Positions 36,033-47,228 of a stretch of 64,000 bases of DNA are shown here, piece by piece. How positions within the stretch are numbered: position 1 is the first letter of the stretch; each line of letters opens with the position of its first letter. The notes under the pieces were generated by a model, which was not told the DNA's origin, did no database searches, and saw only the letters and a list, made by a program, of their open reading frames with translations. This DNA comes from CAVRZJ01 sp964594125. GTDB taxonomy: Bacteria; Acidobacteriota; Thermoanaerobaculia; Thermoanaerobaculales; Thermoanaerobaculaceae. Position numbers and translations under genes: made by a program. Location: NCBI GenBank assembly GCA_964594125.1, contig CAZQLL010000016.1, positions 1-64,000 on the forward strand, read 5' to 3'.

Positions 36033-38512
36033 CGCTGCGGGCGAGGGTCGTGGCCGCTCTCGCGGCGGCGCTCGTCGGTCTGCTGGCCGTCGTCTACCTG
36101 ACGGCGTCGCAGGTGCTGCTGCGCACCTTCGCCCGCATCGAGAGCGATGACATGCAGCAGCGCGCCGCCGCCGTCGTCGAGGCGCTCGGGCGCGAGCTCG
36201 ACGCCCTCGATGGCGCCGCGCTGCGTTGGGCGCGCGCGAGCGGCGCCGGCGGCGCCGGCGACGCTGCCGCCGGGGCCGGCCGGGACACGGGTGTGCTCAT
36301 CGTCGCCGTCGCCGGCGGCCGCGCGGTTCCGCTCGGCGGCGCGCCGGGGGCGGCGGCGGCGGCCGTGCTGCAGGCGCTGGGAGAACGGGCCGGGGCCGGC
36401 TCGGCGCTTTTCCGGCACCCGCACACGGAGAGCGCGGTGCGCGGGATCCTGCGGCTGCCTGACGGCGCCGCGCTGGTCGCCGCCCGCCCGCGTCTCGGCG
36501 CGCGCCAGCCGGACGTGCCCGGCGAGACCGTGGTCGCCGCCCGGCGGTTCGACGAGAGCGTGCGCGACGAGCTCGCCGGCGCCGCGCGCGTCTCCCTCGC
36601 GGTCCGCCCGCTCCCGGACCCCGCTCTCCCGGGCGACTTCGCGGCGGCTCTCGCCGCGGACGCCGGCGCCGGCCGGACGGTGGTGCGTCCGCTCGCCGGC
36701 GGGTGGGTCGCCGCCTACCGCGCGCTCGCCGACGTCGACGGCCGGGCCGCCGTGGCGCTGCGCGTGGACGCGCCGCGCAGCGTGTTCCTGCAGGGGCGCT
36801 CCAGCTTCCACTACCTCATGGCGGCGCTGCTCGTCGCGGCGCTGGTGCTCGCCGGCGCCGCGTACGGCATCCTCGAGCGCCTCGTACTGCGCCGGGTCGA
36901 CTGGCTTTCGGCGCACGTCAACCGCATCGGCGCCTCAGACAGCACCGGGGCCCGCATCCCGGTGGTCGGCGGCGACGAGCTCGCGGTGCTGGCGGGGAAG
37001 ATCAACGGCATGCTCGACGCCGTCGCGCGCCTGCAGGGCGAGCGCGGCGAGAGCGAGGCGCGCTACCGCGCCGTGTTCGACCAGGGAGGCGAGGGAGTCA
37101 TCCTCGTCGACGCCGAGACCGGCCGGATCCTCGACGCCAACCGGGCCGCGCAGCGGATGCTCGGGTACTCGTTCGGCGAGCTCACCGCGCTGCACGCTCA
37201 GGATGTCGTGATCGACTCGGCGGCGGTGGTGTCCGGCCACCTCGACGAGGTCCGCCGCGACCGCGTCGTCTACGCCGGCGACGCGGTGCTGCGCCGCAAG
37301 GACGGGACGCAGGTCGTCGGCGAGGTCACCTCGACGCTCGTCGCGCTGCGCGGCCGCGACGTGGTGTGCAGCGTCGTCCGCGACGCCGGCGAGCGCCGCC
37401 GGCTGGAGGAGCAGCTCCGCCAGACGCAGCGCCTCGAGGCCGTCGGTCGTCTCGCCTCCGGCGTGGCGCACGACGTCAACAACCTCCTGCAGGCGGTGAG
37501 CTCCGCCGCCGCGCTGCTGCGCGCGCGGGGCGACGACGGCACCCGCGCCCGCGCCGCAGACACCCTCGAGGCACAGGTCGCCGCCGGCGCGGCGCTCACC
37601 CGCCAGCTCTCGCTGATCGCCCGGCACGACCGCCCGGCTTCGGCGCCGATCGACCTCAACCGGGTGGTCGCCGACATGGGCGAGTTCCTGCGCCGGGTGA
37701 TGCGCGAGAACGTGCGTCTCGAGCTGGAGGCGGCGCCAGGCGCGCTGCCGACGGTCGGCGACCGCGGCCGCCTCGAGCAGGTCCTGATCAACCTCGTGGC
37801 GAACGCGTCCGACGCCATGCCGGCGGGCGGCCGGGCGACGATCCGCACCGGGCGCGACGGCGAGACCGTGTGGTTCGAGGTGTGCGACCGCGGGCCGGGC
37901 ATCCCGCCGTCGCTGCGCGAACGCGTGTTCGAGCCGTTCTTCACCACCAGGGAAGGCGGCCAGCACGCCGGTCTCGGGTTGACCGTCGTGCAGCGGATCG
38001 TCGACGAGCACGGCGGGCGGATCACCGTGACCAGCCGTCCCGGGGAGGGAACGGCGTTCCGGGTGGCGCTGCCGGTGCTCCCCGGCGGGGCGCCGGAGGA
38101 GGCTGCGTCGGCGTCGGAGGAGGCCGCGGCCGGTGCGGGCGGCGCGGCGGCGGTGCTGCTCGTCGAGGACGGCGACGACACGCGGCAGGGTCTTGCCGAG
38201 ATGATCGCGCTGCTCGGGTACTCCGTGGTCGCGTTCGCCAGCGCCGAGGAGGCGATGGCGAGCGCCGCCGCCGACTCGGCCGATCTCCTGCTCACCGACT
38301 ACATGCTGCCTGGCGCCACCGGCGCCGACCTGGCGCGCTCGCTGCTGCAGCGGCGGCCCGCGTTGCGGGCGATCGTGATGTCGGGGTATGCGGCCGAGCA
38401 CGCGATACCGCACGGCGACCCGCGGCTGCGGTTCCTCGCCAAGCCGTTCGGCATCGACGTCCTCGCCGCCGCGCTGCGCGCCGCGCTCGCCTCGGCTACG
38501 CCCGCTTCGTGA
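36029..38512 (+). CDS. Second hybrid sensor histidine kinase (CHASE-like sensor, HAMP, PAS, HisKA, HATPase, receiver)
   Basis: 827 residues. One N-terminal membrane helix (about 8-30), an extracytoplasmic sensor (about 31-255), a second helix (about 260-282), a HAMP linker, a PAS domain (about 345-465), HisKA with H481 in GVAHDVNNLL, the ATPase domain with ASDAMPAGG and GPGIPPSLRERVFEPFF, and a receiver (about 708-825) with D757 in LLTDYMLPG and FLAKPFG. The H and D relay residues are intact. GTG 36029 overlaps the stop of the first kinase, so the two are translationally coupled and probably work in one relay. No stand-alone response regulator or output domain is adjacent. Its 3' end overlaps the convergent gene at 38496 by 17 bases. 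Confidence 0.9.
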   Translation: MTLRARVVAALAAALVGLLAVVYLTASQVLLRTFARIESDDMQQRAAAVVEALGRELDALDGAALRWARASGAGGAGDAAAGAGRDTGVLIVAVAGGRAVPLGGAPGAAAAAVLQALGERAGAGSALFRHPHTESAVRGILRLPDGAALVAARPRLGARQPDVPGETVVAARRFDESVRDELAGAARVSLAVRPLPDPALPGDFAAALAADAGAGRTVVRPLAGGWVAAYRALADVDGRAAVALRVDAPRSVFLQGRSSFHYLMAALLVAALVLAGAAYGILERLVLRRVDWLSAHVNRIGASDSTGARIPVVGGDELAVLAGKINGMLDAVARLQGERGESEARYRAVFDQGGEGVILVDAETGRILDANRAAQRMLGYSFGELTALHAQDVVIDSAAVVSGHLDEVRRDRVVYAGDAVLRRKDGTQVVGEVTSTLVALRGRDVVCSVVRDAGERRRLEEQLRQTQRLEAVGRLASGVAHDVNNLLQAVSSAAALLRARGDDGTRARAADTLEAQVAAGAALTRQLSLIARHDRPASAPIDLNRVVADMGEFLRRVMRENVRLELEAAPGALPTVGDRGRLEQVLINLVANASDAMPAGGRATIRTGRDGETVWFEVCDRGPGIPPSLRERVFEPFFTTREGGQHAGLGLTVVQRIVDEHGGRITVTSRPGEGTAFRVALPVLPGGAPEEAASASEEAAAGAGGAAAVLLVEDGDDTRQGLAEMIALLGYSVVAFASAEEAMASAAADSADLLLTDYMLPGATGADLARSLLQRRPALRAIVMSGYAAEHAIPHGDPRLRFLAKPFGIDVLAAALRAALASATPAS

Positions 38513-39575
38513 ACAGGTAGGCGCACTCGCGCAGCTCCGGCGCCCTGCCGGCGCGGCAGATCGCGTATCGCGTCTGCGAGTACATGGCGGCCGCTCCGGC
38601 CACGCCGTCCCGATTGATCGCGTACAGCGCGAGGTTGTTCTTCGGGCGGCCTTCGGCGTCCTTCAGGTAGGCGAGCCGGGTGTTGTCGACCACCCGCTTG
38701 AGCGTGGCCAGGCACGCCTCCTCTGGCGGTTTCCCCTGGCGCATGAACTCGACGATGGTGTGCGCGCCGGCGTTGACGATGCAGCTCTCGCCGTGGCCGG
38801 TGGCGCCGGCGGTGCCTACCGCGGGGTCGCAGTACAGGCCGGCGCCGATGATCGGCGAGTCGCCGACACGGCCGGGCAGCTTGAAGAACAGCCCCGACGT
38901 GGTGGTGCAGCAGGCGACCCGGCCGTCCGCCGTCACGGCCGAGAGGTGGATCGTCCCAGACGGACGGAACATCGCGTCGGTGTGCTTGGCGATGAACCAC
39001 TTGAGGTCGGGGTCCTGGGTCTCGCGGGGATCCGGCAGCCAGTCGTCGGCGGGGGCGGCGTTCTCCTTCCAGTACAGCCAGATCTTGCGGGCGCGCTCGG
39101 TGAGGAGGTTCTCCTCCGGGAACCCGTGGGCGCGGGCGAACCGCAGAGCGCCTTCCCCGGCCAGCATGATGCGGGTCGTGCGCCGCATGATCTCGAGCGC
39201 CACCCGCGACGGGTGCTTGATCCGCTCCAGCGCCGCCACCGCGCCGGCGCGCATCGTTTCGCCGTCCATGACGGCGGCGTCGAGCTGCACCACGCCGTCC
39301 TCGTTGGGCAGGCCGCCGTAGCCCACCGTGACGTCGTCGGGGTCGGCCTCGACCACGTTGACGCCGGCCACCGCGGCATCGACGGGGGGCGCGCCGGCAA
39401 CCATGCGCTCGACTGCGACACGCACCGCCTCGACGCCGTTGTGCGAGGCGATGGCCACCGGTGCAAAGCGGTCCTGGGCGGGAGCGGGCGCGGCGTGCAG
39501 CAGCGCCGCGGTGGCGGCGGCGCCGGCGGCAGCCGCGATCATGTCGCGACGCGTCATCTCGGTGGGTTCCGGCAC
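38496..39575 (-). CDS. N4-(beta-N-acetylglucosaminyl)-L-asparaginase / isoaspartyl-peptidase-type Ntn hydrolase, Tat-exported
   Basis: 359 residues. A Tat-type signal (TRRDMIAAAAG, about 7-35) is followed by the asparaginase-2/glycosylasparaginase fold: ASHNGVEAVRVAVE, VGYGGLPNEDGVVQLDAAVMDG, the self-cleavage site before Thr in SGTIHLSAV (nucleophile Thr), and RVGDSPIIGAGLYCD and GATGHGESCI. It should remove glycan-linked asparagine or isoaspartyl residues in the periplasm. GTG 39575 is preferred because GAGGAGGG lies five bases before it; ATG 39557 is the alternative. A TATGCT box lies at 39600-39595. Convergent with the second kinase, with a 17-base overlap of 3' ends. Confidence 0.88.
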   Translation of the reverse strand: MPEPTEMTRRDMIAAAAGAAATAALLHAAPAPAQDRFAPVAIASHNGVEAVRVAVERMVAGAPPVDAAVAGVNVVEADPDDVTVGYGGLPNEDGVVQLDAAVMDGETMRAGAVAALERIKHPSRVALEIMRRTTRIMLAGEGALRFARAHGFPEENLLTERARKIWLYWKENAAPADDWLPDPRETQDPDLKWFIAKHTDAMFRPSGTIHLSAVTADGRVACCTTTSGLFFKLPGRVGDSPIIGAGLYCDPAVGTAGATGHGESCIVNAGAHTIVEFMRQGKPPEEACLATLKRVVDNTRLAYLKDAEGRPKNNLALYAINRDGVAGAAAMYSQTRYAICRAGRAPELRECAYLFTKRA

Positions 39576-39628
39576 GGGGTCCCTCCTCGCGCGCAGCATA
39601 GCGCGCCCGGCGGCGCGGGGAGGCCCTG

Positions 39629-39657
39629 TTCCGCGCCGGCGCCGATGGGGCTAGAGT
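39629..39657 (+). promoter_or_regulatory. Leaderless-type promoter of the amidohydrolase gene
   Basis: TTCCGC (39629-39634), 17-base spacer, TAGAGT (39652-39657), six bases, then ATG 39664. Shares its 88-base gap with the divergent hydrolase promoter. Confidence 0.45.
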
Positions 39658-39663
39658 ACCGCC

Positions 39664-41328
39664 ATGAACGCACCCCCGCGCTGTCTGCTGCTCGCCGGCC
39701 TGCCCTTCGCGCTCGCCTGCGCCGCCGCGCCGCGCTGCGACCGGCTGCTCGCCGGCGGCGTGGTCCACACCCCGGGAGGCGCCCGCCGCCTCGAGATCGC
39801 CGTGGCCGAGGGACGCATCGTCGGTCTCGTCGAGCCGGGCGGCGCCGCCGTGTGGCGGCGGGCGGCGCGCGAGGTCGTCGACCTCGCCGGCGCCCACGTC
39901 TACCCCGGGTTCACCGAGGGGCACGGACACTTCGCGGGGTACGGCGCGGCGCTCGAGCAGGTCGATCTCGTCGGCGCCGCGAGCCTCGCGGAGGTCATCG
40001 CGCGGGTCCGCGAGGCCGCGGCGCGGACGCCGGCGGGGGAGTGGGTGCGCGGCCGCGGCTGGGACCAGAACGACTGGCCCGAGAGGGAGTTCCCCGATCA
40101 CGACGCGCTCTCCGCGGCGTTCCCGGACCACCCGGTGGCGCTGCGCCGGGTGGACGGGCACGCGACGATGGTCAACGCGCGGGCGCTCGCGCTCGCGGGG
40201 ATCGACGCTGCGACGCCGGACCCCCCCGGCGGGCGGATCCTGCGCGACGTACGCGGCAACCCGACCGGGGTGCTCGTCGACGCCGCTACCGAACGCATCG
40301 ATGCGCTGGCCGCGCGGCCTGCGCCCGAGGAGATCGAGCGCCGCTTCCTGCTCGCCGGCCGGCGTCTCGCCTCGCTCGGCTACACCGCGATTCACGACGC
40401 CGGCACCTCGCGCGCCGAGCTGGCGGTGCTGCGCGCGATGCAGCGCGCCGGCACGCTGCCGGTCAGGGTCTACGTGATGCTCGACGGCGGCGACGACGAG
40501 CTGCTGGCGGCCGAGCTCGCCGCCGGCCGGTCGCTGTCGCCCGACGGGATGCTCGCGGTGCGGGCGGTCAAGCTGTACGCCGACGGTGCGCTCGGCTCCC
40601 GCGGGGCGCTGCTCTCCGACCCGTACAGCGACGAGGCGGGCACGCGCGGCCTCGCGGTCACGGCCGAGGAGCGGCTCGCCGAGGTCGTGCGCCGCGCCGG
40701 CGCGGCCGGCTTCCAGCCGTGCACCCACGCGATCGGCGATGCGGCGGTCGCGCGGGTGCTCGCCGTCTACGAACGCACGCTGCCAGCCGGCTCCCGCCTG
40801 CGCCCGCGCGTCGAGCACGCCCAGATCGTTCGCACCGCGGACGTGCCGCGCTTCGCCGCGCTGGGTGCGATCGCCTCGGTGCAGCCGACGCACTGCACCT
40901 CCGACATGCCGTGGGCGCCGCGCCGGCTCGGGCCTGAGCGCACCGCCTGGGCGTACCGCTGGCGCTCGTTCGTGACCGCCGGCGTCCGGCTCTGCCTCGG
41001 CTCCGACGTTCCGGTCGAGGACCCCGACCCGAGGCTCGGGCTGTGGGCGGCGGTGACACGCCGTACCCCGGCGGGGACACCGCCGGATGGGTGGAACCCG
41101 GCGGAGGCGCTGACCGCCGATGAGGCGGTTGCGGGTTTCACGACGGGGGCGGCCTTCGCCGCCTTCGAGGAGGCGTGGCGCGGCGTCATCGCGCCGGCGT
41201 ACGCGGCCGACCTCACCGTCGTCGACCGCGATCTCGCGGCCGGCGCGCCCGCGGATCTCCTCGCGGCACGGATCTTGCGAACCGTGGTGGCGGGGAGGGA
41301 TGCGTTCGTGGCGGGAGGCGCGACGTGA
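39664..41328 (+). CDS. Amidohydrolase (YtcJ-type, amidohydrolase 3)
   Basis: 554 residues. A signal or lipoprotein-like N-terminus (LPFALACAAAP, possible lipid-modified Cys20) is followed by an amidohydrolase-3 domain: VYPGFTEGHGHFAGYG, RGRGWDQNDWPE, EFPDHDALSAAFPDHPVALRRVDGH, then HAIGDAAV, RVEHAQIV, and LGSDVPVEDPDPRLGLWAAVTRRT near the end. YtcJ-like enzymes hydrolyse amide or carbamate bonds, usually with broad, unknown substrates. Its stop overlaps the GTG of the following methyltransferase (GTGA, 41325), so they are coupled. Confidence 0.85.
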   Translation: MNAPPRCLLLAGLPFALACAAAPRCDRLLAGGVVHTPGGARRLEIAVAEGRIVGLVEPGGAAVWRRAAREVVDLAGAHVYPGFTEGHGHFAGYGAALEQVDLVGAASLAEVIARVREAAARTPAGEWVRGRGWDQNDWPEREFPDHDALSAAFPDHPVALRRVDGHATMVNARALALAGIDAATPDPPGGRILRDVRGNPTGVLVDAATERIDALAARPAPEEIERRFLLAGRRLASLGYTAIHDAGTSRAELAVLRAMQRAGTLPVRVYVMLDGGDDELLAAELAAGRSLSPDGMLAVRAVKLYADGALGSRGALLSDPYSDEAGTRGLAVTAEERLAEVVRRAGAAGFQPCTHAIGDAAVARVLAVYERTLPAGSRLRPRVEHAQIVRTADVPRFAALGAIASVQPTHCTSDMPWAPRRLGPERTAWAYRWRSFVTAGVRLCLGSDVPVEDPDPRLGLWAAVTRRTPAGTPPDGWNPAEALTADEAVAGFTTGAAFAAFEEAWRGVIAPAYAADLTVVDRDLAAGAPADLLAARILRTVVAGRDAFVAGGAT

Positions 41329-42050
41329 GGAGGCTGGCCGTGGCGATGCTGATGGCGCTGGCCGGGGGATTCTCCGCGTCCTGCGGCGGCGACGGCGCCG
41401 CAGACCAGGAAGGGCGCTGGCAGAAGCTGCGCGAGGACATGGTCGCCGGCCAGATCGCCGCCCGCGGGGTGCGCGATGAGCGAGTCCTGCAGGCGATGCG
41501 GTCGGTACCGCGCCACCTGTTCGTACCGGCCGAGGTGCGCGCCGAGGCGTACGACGACCACCCGCTGCCGATCGGCGAGGGCCAGACGATCTCGCAACCG
41601 TACATCGTCGGCCTGATGTCCGAGCTGCTCGCGGTCGGCCCCGGCGACCGCGTGCTCGAGATCGGCACCGGCTCCGGCTACCAGGCCGCGGTGCTGGCGG
41701 CGATGGGGTGCGAGGTGTACTCGATCGAGATCCGCGCGTCGCTCGCCGCCGCGGCGCAGCTCCTGCTCGACTCTCTGCACCTCGGGCGCGTCCACATCCG
41801 CGCCGGCGACGGCTACGGCGGCTGGCCGGAGGCGGCGCCGTTCGCCGGCGTCGTCGTGACTGCCGCGCCCGAGCGCATCCCCGAGCCGCTGCTCGCGCAG
41901 CTCGCGGTCGGCGGCCGCATGGTGATCCCGGTCGGCTCCTTCTATCAGCAGCTCAAGGTCCTCACCCGCACCGCCGACGGCTACGACGAGCGCGACGTCA
42001 TCCCCGTCCGCTTCGTGCCGATGACGGGCGAGATCGAGCGCCACCCGTAG
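41325..42050 (+). CDS. pcm: Protein-L-isoaspartate O-methyltransferase, apparently exported
   Basis: 241 residues. PCMT motifs are clear: MVAGQIAARGVRDERVLQAMRSVPRHLFVP, the post-I GQTISQPYIVGLMSELL and LEIGTGSGYQAAVLA (SAM motif I), and TAAPERIPEPLLAQLAVGGRMVIPVG. It repairs isoaspartyl residues using SAM. The N-terminus MRRLAVAMLMALAGGFSASCGGDG reads as a signal peptide with a possible lipoprotein Cys22, so export is predicted, as in some annotated periplasmic PCMTs; how SAM would be supplied outside the cytoplasm is unclear. GTG 41325 overlaps the amidohydrolase stop. Followed by a strong hairpin shared with aspS. Confidence 0.9.
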   Translation: MRRLAVAMLMALAGGFSASCGGDGAADQEGRWQKLREDMVAGQIAARGVRDERVLQAMRSVPRHLFVPAEVRAEAYDDHPLPIGEGQTISQPYIVGLMSELLAVGPGDRVLEIGTGSGYQAAVLAAMGCEVYSIEIRASLAAAAQLLLDSLHLGRVHIRAGDGYGGWPEAAPFAGVVVTAAPERIPEPLLAQLAVGGRMVIPVGSFYQQLKVLTRTADGYDERDVIPVRFVPMTGEIERHP

Positions 42051-42072
42051 CGGCCGCCTGCCGGGCGGCCGC
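42050..42072. terminator. Bidirectional hairpin between pcm and aspS
   Basis: GCGGCCGCC (42050-42058), five-base loop, GGCGGCCGC (42064-42072), a perfect nine-base-pair stem starting at the last base of the pcm stop codon. Symmetric, so it can serve both convergent genes; no T tract on either side. Confidence 0.5.
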
Positions 42073-42105
42073 CCTGGATCCGCCGGCGCCGTCGACGGCC
42101 TCCCG

Positions 42106-43869
<1,764 letters not shown>

Positions 43870-44035
43870 GCTCGCTCCAACGGCTTGCGCCGAGCCGGGA
43901 TTCTAGCAGCGGCGCTGCCCTGTCGACTCGCCGGGCGCCTGGCGCGAGCGCGAGCGACGTGACCGAAGTCGAGGCGCGCTCGTGCGGTCGTTCTCCACGA
44001 TGCGCACAGAAGCAAACCCAGGTCGAGGAGGAGCG

Positions 44036-45268
44036 ATGAGAGTCTGGCTCGCAGCGATGGTCGCGCTCGTGGTGACCGCCGGCTCGGCGTCGGCCGTGAC
44101 GCCCGGCAAGGACCTGTTCATCCCGTCGGTGGGGCGGCTGAAGGGCGCGTGCACCAAGGGGGTGTGCGCGCAGCTCCGGACGGATGTGTGGGTGTACTGC
44201 ACGAGCGCCGGCAGCCCGATCGTGACGCTGACCTTCCTGCCGCGCGACAGCGAGAACCCTGCGCCGCAGTACACCCACACGTTTCAGTTCGTCGGCGGCC
44301 AGACCGTCGAGCTCCTCGACATCTTCCAGACGGTGTGGGGGATCGACGGCGTGGCGGGCGCGCTGCGGGTGACGGCGCAGGACGACGTCGCCGTCACCGC
44401 GCGCGTCTACGACGCCAACGTCCAGACCAACATCGGCACCGGCACCGCGGGTCAGTTCTACGAGGGAATACCGGCCGAACTGGCGCTCGAGCCCGGCGAG
44501 AGCACGACCGTCGTCGGCCTCGCCGAGCAGGGCGGCGTCTGGCGCTCCAACCTCTTGTTCGTCGAGACGACGGGCGGCACGGTGTACCTCTGGCTCGGGC
44601 GGATCGACGCCTCCGGGCAGTCGCTGTTCACCAACAACGGTTACACGGTTCGTGGGTTCGAGGCGAGGCACATCAACCGCGTGCTGCAGTTCCTCGGTGG
44701 CAGCGGCACGATGACCAACCAGCGGGTGCGCGTCTGGGTGCAGTCGAACAGCACCGGCCGACTGCTCGTGGCCGGCTCGCGCATCGACAGCCGAACCGGC
44801 GACCCGTTCACCATCGGGATGATCGGCGACCCGCTGGCGGCCGAGGTCGACCGCCGCCGGGGGACGTTTATGGGCGCCTTTACAAACCCCGACCCGGCGC
44901 TCGTCGACGGCGGGCTCCGTCTCGAGCTCGAGCGCTCCGGGCTGGTGCGTTTCGCGGGGATGGTCGCCCTCCCGTGCGGCGGGTCCTACGCGGTGCTCGA
45001 CCTCGGGGGCGAGGTGCCTTCTGGCACCGCACCGATCGGTCCGGACGGCGGCTTCGGCGGCGTCACCACGGTTTGCCGGTACAACGGCGGCGACGGCACG
45101 GCGCTCAGCGTCACCTGGGTGCTCGGCGGCGTGGTCCACGCCGACGGAACGGTCGCCGGCTCGCTCGAAGCGCTGGCTGCCGGCGGCACCGGCGCCTGGG
45201 GATCCTGCAACGGCAGGGTGGCCCTGCCATACAGCGCGGCGTGGACTGCGCCGCCGGCCGGGGAGTGA
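44036..45268 (+). CDS. Secreted protein of the DLFIP type, function unknown
   Basis: 410 residues. A signal peptide (residues 1-21, ending ASA) is followed by TPGKDLFIPSVGRLKGACTKGVCAQLRTDVWVYC. The block GKDLFIP..TDVWV matches the start of the protein at 32575. The rest is beta-rich with several similar strands (VTLTFLPRD, VVGLAEQGGVWRSNLLFVETT, RVRVWVQSNSTGRL). A C-terminal part (about 285-410) with LRLELERSGLVRFAGMVALPC contains several Cys. Probably a surface-exposed adhesin-like or structural protein; no enzyme motif. ATG 44036 has GAGGAGGAG just upstream. The pseudogene at 45274 starts six bases after the stop. Confidence 0.78.
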   Translation: MRVWLAAMVALVVTAGSASAVTPGKDLFIPSVGRLKGACTKGVCAQLRTDVWVYCTSAGSPIVTLTFLPRDSENPAPQYTHTFQFVGGQTVELLDIFQTVWGIDGVAGALRVTAQDDVAVTARVYDANVQTNIGTGTAGQFYEGIPAELALEPGESTTVVGLAEQGGVWRSNLLFVETTGGTVYLWLGRIDASGQSLFTNNGYTVRGFEARHINRVLQFLGGSGTMTNQRVRVWVQSNSTGRLLVAGSRIDSRTGDPFTIGMIGDPLAAEVDRRRGTFMGAFTNPDPALVDGGLRLELERSGLVRFAGMVALPCGGSYAVLDLGGEVPSGTAPIGPDGGFGGVTTVCRYNGGDGTALSVTWVLGGVVHADGTVAGSLEALAAGGTGAWGSCNGRVALPYSAAWTAPPAGE

Positions 45269-45273
45269 CAGCG

Positions 45274-47040
45274 ATGCCGGGCGCACGCCTCCTCGCCGCT
45301 GTGCTCGGCTTCGCACCGGCCGTCTGGTGTGCCGCCCTCGCGCCGCCGCCGCAGCGCGTCGCCTGGCAGCTCGACCCGGCCAACGCGCTGACTGCGGGAC
45401 CGTCGCCGGCAGTCGATTTCTCTGCCGGCCTCACGATCGAGCTGTGGCTGCTCCTGCACGAGCCGATGGTCGGCGCACACACGCTCCTCGCCTGGTCGAA
45501 CCCGGACGGCACCGGGGTCGGCCTCCACGCCCAGCCCGAAGGGAGGCGGCTGATCTACGCCCACAGCGGGCGCGGTGCGGCGTTCACGCGCATCGACTCG
45601 ACCGTCCCGCTCGAGGTGGGGCGATGGACGCACGTTGCGGTCACCGCCGGTCCCGGATTGGCGCATCTCCACCACGATGGTGTCGTGGTGGCATCGCACG
45701 AGGACCCCGCCATCGGCGTCCCCGTCGACGTCTCGAGCGTTCCCCTGTCCGTCACCAGTCTGCGCGGCGCGATCCGCCAGCTCCGCGTGTGGTCGCGACC
45801 GCTCACCGCAGTCGAGGTCGCGCAGTGGGCGCAGACCGCGGCGACCGGCGGCGAGCCGGGGCTCCTCGCCGCCTAGCCGTGCGACGACGGCTTCGGCCGC
45901 ACGGCGCGCGACCTCGGCCCGCACGGGCTGCCGCTGGTCGTGGTGCCCGGACGCAACGGCGGCCACCCCCAGTGGGTGCGGACCGCGATCCTCGAGCAGC
46001 CCTATTTCGCCGGGCATGTGCAGGAGATCGACCGCGAGCCCCACCAGGGGCAGGCTGATCGACCTCGACCTCGACGGTGACCTCGACCTGCTGAGCTGGT
46101 CGGTGGACTACTCCAGCTTCGAGCCGCAACCGCTGCGCGCCTGGAGGAACGGCGGGGGCGGCCAGTTCACGGACGCCACCGCCGCGCACATCACGCCACC
46201 GGGCGCGGCGCTCGAGGCGTACATCGAGCTCGCGGCGGCGGACTTCGACGGCGACGGCCGCGACGACCTGCTGGGTGCGGACTACGGTGCCGACCTGCCG
46301 CCGTACCCGGGTGGGCAGCCTCGCCTGCTGATGCGGCGGCCCGACGGCGGTCTGACCGACGAAACCACATCGCGGCTCCCCGTTGTGCGCCTGGGCTCGT
46401 TCCGAGCGCTCACCGGCGACCTCGACGGCGCCGGCGACGTCGACGCGTGCCTGCCGCAGTACCGGAGCGCGGCGCCGGCGGTGCTGCTCAACGACGGCGC
46501 CGGGCACCTCGCACTTGCCGACGGGCGGCTGCCCGACGCCACTAGCGTGGGCTACACGCAAGGGGCGGTGCTCGACGCCGACGGCGACGGCGACCTCGAC
46601 CTCTACCTCGGCTACCAGGGCCACATCAACGCCAACTCCGCCGACATCGGACGCGACCACCTCCTCACCCTCGAGGCGGTGCGCCCGCTCGACATCGCCA
46701 CCTGGGGCGACCTCTCGCTCGGCATGGCGCCCGGCGAGATCGACGTCGGCACCGGCGCCGCGCGGCGTGCGCGGGTCGTGGTGATGCGCGGCGGCTTCCC
46801 GGGGCCGATCGCGCTCGAGGCTGCCGCCGACGCGCCGGGGCTGTCGGTGTCGCTCACCGACGCCGAACTCAGCGGGGACGAGCCGGCGGAGCTGGTGGTC
46901 ACCGCCGCCGCCAACGCCCCCCGGGGGAGCGCCGCGTGCGGGTCACCGCGCGCTCGGGCGACGCCGTCCACGTCACCGAGCTGTTCGTGCACGTCCATCG
47001 CACCCTCGGCATCCGGGCGCGGCGCGGCGGCGGGTCGTGA
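45274..47040 (+). pseudogene. LamG/FG-GAP secreted protein gene with one stop and two frameshifts
   Basis: The frame starts at ATG 45274 with a signal peptide (ALLAAVLGFAPAVWCAALA-like) and a LamG/concanavalin-type domain (about 25-190, FSAGLTIELWLLLHEP..GVGLHAQP..RWTHVAVTAGPG). It reaches TAG at 45874, where the next codons read PCDDGFGRTARDLGPHGL, the usual LamG continuation after Trp, so TGG probably became TAG. The frame then shifts at 46047-46051 into LIDLDLDGDLDLLSW and several Asp-rich FG-GAP/VCBS repeats (DFDGDGRDDLL, DADGDGDLDLYLG). A second shift at the C6G5 run near 46919-46927 is needed to reach VTELFVHV and a stop at 47040. Real pseudogene or sequencing errors; see finding. Confidence 0.7.
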
Positions 47041-47228
47041 TGTAGAAAAGCGGGGGCGTCCTACGAGGGCTGGGAAGTGAATAGGCACCCGCTCTCGGGC
47101 GCCGCGACACGGTCACCTCGAACCCATGCCGGGTCGCCGCAGGAGGCCGCGTCGGCCTGGCTGGACAGGTTCACGAACGCGGGAATTCTCCCGATTCGGC
47201 TTTTCGCCTACGTGATAGCATCGTGGCG

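Noticed and set aside
43870..45316. Long minus-strand frame extending aspS upstream
   Set aside because: It is a shadow of the secreted-protein gene at 44036; the AspRS sequence begins at 43869.
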